A stretch of 64,000 nt of DNA from Nereocystis luetkeana. Its lineage: Eukaryota > Sar > Phaeophyceae > Laminariales > Laminariaceae. The DNA lies in contig JARUPZ010000034.1 in assembly GCA_031213475.1 (NCBI GenBank), positions 2,252,501-2,316,500 on the forward strand, in the 5' to 3' direction. A program made the translations under genes and the position numbers. Positions 63,216 through 64,000 of the stretch are shown here, one piece after another; positions within the stretch are counted from its first letter, which is position 1, and each line of letters begins with the position of its first letter. Under the pieces are notes generated by a model that saw nothing but the letters and a program-made list of their open reading frames with translations, was not told the DNA's origin and made no database searches.

Positions 63216-63899
63216 CGAGCGCATCGTCGCCCGCGAGATGGGCGCACGGTGGGTGCACCCCACTGGGAGCCGAGCAGTACGGCAAACTAGTGTGAGAACA
63301 ACATCAATCGAACACGAACAAGAGCTACAACTGCAACTACATCAACTACGCCCGATTAGCCCCAGTAAACCTCACATACCTCATCGTCAGATTGCAAACA
63401 ACAACGGGAAACTCATATCGTCAGGGTCACATTACTCCACAGATCCCACAGATCATTTTCACAGACCTACATCTTCCGTACTGGTACAAGCTCCCACGGG
63501 GCTAATCTACAGGATGTGGAATACCTGGAACTAACTAAGGTTTTCTGCAGTACGTGAAACTACAGGGGGTCATGATATCATGCGTACACCCGGGTTTGCA
63601 ATTTGCAAGCACATCGTATAGCACCCTGATCTGCTACGATCCGAAAGGTCTGTTCACGTCTTCACGTGAAAAATCGGTAGGGTATGCCGATCTACATACG
63701 TGCCAACAAGAGGTGTTACCCTTTTGCAATTACCCGGGTGCTCGAGGGTAATACCCGGCTTGTTAACACCCGTCACGGGTACGAGTAGCACTTCATACTC
63801 GCAGAGTATTTGGGGCTCGGGTACCCGGGTACCCGGTTTAAGCGAGTACCCGGATACCGGGTACGCGTTGATTTACCTTGAAAATCTCGGAGATGGTAT
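63216..63899. other. 5' flank or intron of SNAPC3, no exon seen
   Basis: Contains short GGGTACCCGGGTACCCGG runs near 63820-63860 and otherwise unique sequence. No upstream SNAPC3 exon could be assigned. Confidence 0.4.
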
Positions 63900-64000
63900 T
63901 TATCAGGGCTTTTCGCGGGTCATGACCCGACCCGCGGGTCGGGTCACTCGATGTTCAAAATGTCACGGGTCGGGTCGGGTCGGGTCAGGAAGTGTTCAAA
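63900..64000 (+). repeat. CCCGAC element, left end
   Basis: Starts CAGGGCTTTTCGCGGGTCAT at 63907, then GACCCGACCCGCGGGTCGGG; runs off the window. Confidence 0.65.

Overview
This is a nuclear window from a photosynthetic stramenopile, most likely a brown alga. The main evidence is a 14-exon gene for protoporphyrinogen oxidase whose first exon carries a bipartite plastid presequence with an ASAFVAP cleavage motif, typical of secondary red-derived plastids. Long introns (0.5 to 4.4 kb), dense small transposons and GTACGTAC-rich intergenic DNA fit a brown alga; the species assignment is inference.

Three multi-exon genes were reconstructed by hand. Every splice junction used joins in phase. (1) Minus strand, about 12450 down to 1864: an unrecognised nuclear-type protein with zinc-binding clusters, a likely SUMO-interaction motif, a tudor/chromo-barrel-like segment and a poly-glutamate tract; its 5' end is unresolved and may reach 16933. 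(2) Plus strand, 19689 to 40466: PPOX, 566 residues, complete. (3) Minus strand, about 63014 down to 44265: a SNAPC3 (SNAP50) homologue, a subunit of the snRNA-activating complex, enlarged by a 650-residue charged insert; its 5' end is unresolved. Gene 1 and PPOX are divergent; PPOX and SNAPC3 are convergent. No operon-like or pathway link joins the three genes.

Most of the rest is repeat. I recognise several families with many copies here: a GATC-rich MITE with ACAC..GGACAGATCA ends (one copy has grown into a 1.5 kb satellite array), a palindromic CTGCAGTCCCGTTTTGGGG hairpin, a CGGGGGACCATAG hairpin, a TAGTGCCGGT element, a GCATGGCCGTAGTCGTATG element that forms a tandem array in a SNAPC3 intron, tRNA-derived SINEs, and long foldbacks at 8675-9385 and 21640-22616. 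CCCGAC-rich repeats lie at both window ends. No organelle DNA, rRNA, CRISPR, LTR element or viral copy was recognised.
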